A stretch of DNA of 64,000 nt from Chloroflexota bacterium (GTDB lineage: Bacteria; Chloroflexota; Dehalococcoidia; FW602-bin16). The stretch is taken from assembly GCA_004297765.1 (NCBI GenBank), contig SCTZ01000146.1:1-64000 (forward strand), read 5' to 3'. Position numbers and translations under genes: made by a program. The notes beneath the pieces were generated by a model that made no database searches, was not told the DNA's origin, and worked only from the letters and a program-made list of their open reading frames with translations. This document shows positions 62,229-64,000 of this stretch, piece after piece (position 1 is the first letter of the stretch; every line of letters starts with the position of its first letter).

Positions 62229-62459
62229 ATGAGTCCAAAGCTGCCGCGCGTGACGGCGATGCAGACTATACGGGCATTGCACCGCGATGGCTGGTACGAT
62301 GATGAGCAGGCGGGTTCGCATCTTAGCCTGCGTCATTCCCAGAAACCGGGGAAGGTGATCATACCTGTACACGCTGGCAAGACTTTGAAGCCGGGGCTAC
62401 TGGCCCGTATCTTGAAAGACTCCGACCTGACAGTCGATGAGTTCAGGAGATTGCTATGA
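62229..62459 (+). CDS. hicA: HicA-family mRNA interferase toxin
   Basis: The 76-residue protein has the double-stranded RNA-binding-like fold with the catalytic His in GSHLSLRH and the ending IPVHAGKTLKPGLLARILKD. HicA cuts mRNA. It overlaps hicB by ATGA. Confidence 0.9.
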   Translation: MSPKLPRVTAMQTIRALHRDGWYDDEQAGSHLSLRHSQKPGKVIIPVHAGKTLKPGLLARILKDSDLTVDEFRRLL

Positions 62460-62683
62460 GGCGGTACACGATTCTGCTAACGCCCGATCTGGAAGAAGGC
62501 GGCTATGTCGTGGACGTGCCGGCTCTGCCAGGGTGCCACACACAAGCCGACACGCTGGAGGACGCGATCGCCAACGCGCGGGAAGCTATCGCCGTCTGGA
62601 TAAGATCAGCTGAGAAGCATGGTGAGGAAATTCCCGAGGAGCAAGCAGCACCGCAGGTCATTACCATCGATGTTGCTGGTTAG
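62456..62683 (+). CDS. hicB: HicB-family antitoxin
   Basis: The 75-residue protein has the partial RNase H-like fold of HicB (YTILLTPDLEEGGYVVDVPALPGCHTQADTLEDAIANAREAI). It lacks a C-terminal DNA-binding domain, so autoregulation may need a partner. Translationally coupled to hicA. Confidence 0.9.
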   Translation: MRRYTILLTPDLEEGGYVVDVPALPGCHTQADTLEDAIANAREAIAVWIRSAEKHGEEIPEEQAAPQVITIDVAG

Positions 62684-62703
62684 GATTCGACTGCTGACGT
62701 ACA

Positions 62704-64000
62704 TCACTTGCCCGGCATCTTGCTAGGCGGCGCGACCCTCAGCGATAGGCTACGCCCAAACAGCACCGGCAGTTGCGGCTTCTCTTCCCTGGGGAGACTG
62801 AAGGCGAAGCGGGAGCCCTTGCCAAGCTCGCTCTCCACCCAGATGCGACCGCCATGGGCGTTTACGATGGCTCGGGCGATGAAGAGTCCCAAACCCGCCC
62901 CCTGGGTCTGGCGCGCCAAACGGCTATCGACACGATGGAAACGCTCGAAGATGCGAGACTGCTCGCGCAGGGGAATACCGATGCCGTCGTCGGCCACAGT
63001 AACGATGACCTCGTCCGATGAGGTCTTGCCCTCGATGCGGATGGTGGTCCCATCCTTCGAGTACTTGATAGCGTTCTCCACCAGATTCACTAGCACCTCT
63101 TCCACTCGGTCGCGATCGGCTAGAACGGAGGGAAAGCCGAGAGCGAACTCCGAGACGAAGCGGTGCTGGCTACGGCGTCCCTCGAAGCGCCGGATCAACC
63201 GCCGCACCAACTCAGGCAAAGCCACCGGCGAGAGCTCCAGGTGTACGTCGCCGGCTTCGATGCGCGAGACGTAGAGGAGGTTGGTCACCATCCGACTGAG
63301 ACGATCGGCCTCGTCCTCGATCGCGGCCAGCCCTTCACGAACGGACTCCTCCTCAAAGTGCGCATCCTCGCGGCGCAGGGTGCCCGCGAAACCTTTGATG
63401 ATGGCGATCGGCGTCTGAAGCTCGTGGGAGATTACTGAGACGAAGACAGAGCGCATCTCCTCCGCCTCGCGCTGTCGACTCACGTCGCGTACGCTGGCGA
63501 TAGCGCCAATCGACGCATCCTCCGACGAGTGCAGCAGCGAGTAGGTGACGGAAACCTCGACCATCTGCCCATCCCTGGTTCGCAGTTGTCCCTGCAGATC
63601 GGCCCTCTGTCCCTCCACGGGCGGATTCGCCAACGGGCACCCGGCGATGCACATCTCACGCCCGCCGGACGTGGTGAGCTTTAGCAGCGCGTGACATGGC
63701 CGTCCCAACATCTCGGTCCGCCCGAAGCCGGTCAGACGCTCCATGGCGGCATTCAGGCCAGTGATCCTCCCATCGGCGTCTAGGGTGACTATCCCATCGG
63801 CGGCATGCTCGACGACGGTTTCCACCTTGCGCTTCTCGTCGCCCAGGCGCTGCAGCAGAGTAGTATACTCCACAGCGCTGGCTACGTGATCGGCCAAGAG
63901 CCGCAATCGATCGTCGCTACCGCCTGGACCACCCGCCACCAGCACGGCGATCACCCCGGTCTGACCCAGTCGCGTGCGAAACGGCTGCACGATAACCCCG
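62704..64000 (-). CDS. GAF-PAS sensor histidine kinase, partial
   Basis: The frame is open past the right edge, so the N-terminus is missing. The first residues are the end of a GAF domain ([19 protein letters not shown]). A PAS domain follows ([30 protein letters not shown]) with a Cys pair in [11 protein letters not shown], then HisKA with [17 protein letters not shown] and a HATPase domain ([33 protein letters not shown]). It converges with hicAB. Confidence 0.85.
   Translation of the reverse strand, partial: GVIVQPFRTRLGQTGVIAVLVAGGPGGSDDRLRLLADHVASAVEYTTLLQRLGDEKRKVETVVEHAADGIVTLDADGRITGLNAAMERLTGFGRTEMLGRPCHALLKLTTSGGREMCIAGCPLANPPVEGQRADLQGQLRTRDGQMVEVSVTYSLLHSSEDASIGAIASVRDVSRQREAEEMRSVFVSVISHELQTPIAIIKGFAGTLRREDAHFEEESVREGLAAIEDEADRLSRMVTNLLYVSRIEAGDVHLELSPVALPELVRRLIRRFEGRRSQHRFVSEFALGFPSVLADRDRVEEVLVNLVENAIKYSKDGTTIRIEGKTSSDEVIVTVADDGIGIPLREQSRIFERFHRVDSRLARQTQGAGLGLFIARAIVNAHGGRIWVESELGKGSRFAFSLPREEKPQLPVLFGRSLSLRVAPPSKMPGK

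Overview
The window is about 64 kb of GC-rich bacterial chromosome, most likely from an uncultured anaerobic or facultative member of the Chloroflexota. That assignment is an inference from gene content: archaeal-type STT3 and PMT glycosylation genes, a futalosine menaquinone operon, many multihaem cytochromes c, and many short palindromic repeats. No rRNA, tRNA, CRISPR array or prophage was seen. Both ends cut through genes: an STT3-like gene at the left and a sensor kinase at the right.

Region 1 (1-17.3 kb) combines surface glycosylation and electron transfer. Two divergent STT3-like oligosaccharyltransferases are followed by a cytochrome block on the minus strand: two paralogous secreted hexahaem proteins, a membrane-anchored five-haem protein, an NHL beta-propeller, a TPR protein, an O-antigen-ligase/TPR protein, and a 13-haem lipoprotein built from four class I cytochrome domains plus nine further haem sites. 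A structured intergenic element of about 170 bp occurs three times, upstream of the hexahaem genes. Its copies keep the same stems although the stem sequences differ, which makes it the best candidate here for an undescribed regulatory RNA.

Region 2 (17.5-27.3 kb) is regulatory. A receiver protein, a HisKA_2 kinase and an ANTAR regulator lie directly upstream of the 13-haem gene; a NarX/NarL-type pair and an orphan PAS kinase follow. Between them is a two-gene membrane/glycosyltransferase operon with a good sigma-70 promoter.

Region 3 (27.6-37.1 kb) is an envelope region: a GH5-CBM3 cellulase, two paralogous anchored proteins with TIG-like beta-sandwich repeats, a dolichol-phosphate-mannose-synthase-like enzyme, a PMT-like glycosyltransferase, a processive GT2 enzyme and GtrA.

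Region 4 (37.6-47 kb) is housekeeping: dnaX, ybaB, recR, recO, then a tightly coupled mqnD-mqnE-mqnA-mqnC-mqnX operon behind a consensus promoter overlapped by a 26-bp palindromic operator. A MITE-like element supplies the mqnX stop codon.

Region 5 (47.6-64 kb) holds sigma-54 with a zinc-knuckle insertion, a kinase with a degenerate ATP-binding motif, BON and YggT-like proteins, a small YtxH-like protein, an RHS remnant, a DUF401 permease, a metG-tatD-polyprenyl synthase operon, rsmI, apt, a VapBC-like toxin-antitoxin locus frameshifted in both genes, a protein O-mannosyltransferase, hicAB and a partial PAS kinase. Several families of short palindromic mobile repeats fill the intergenic spaces throughout.
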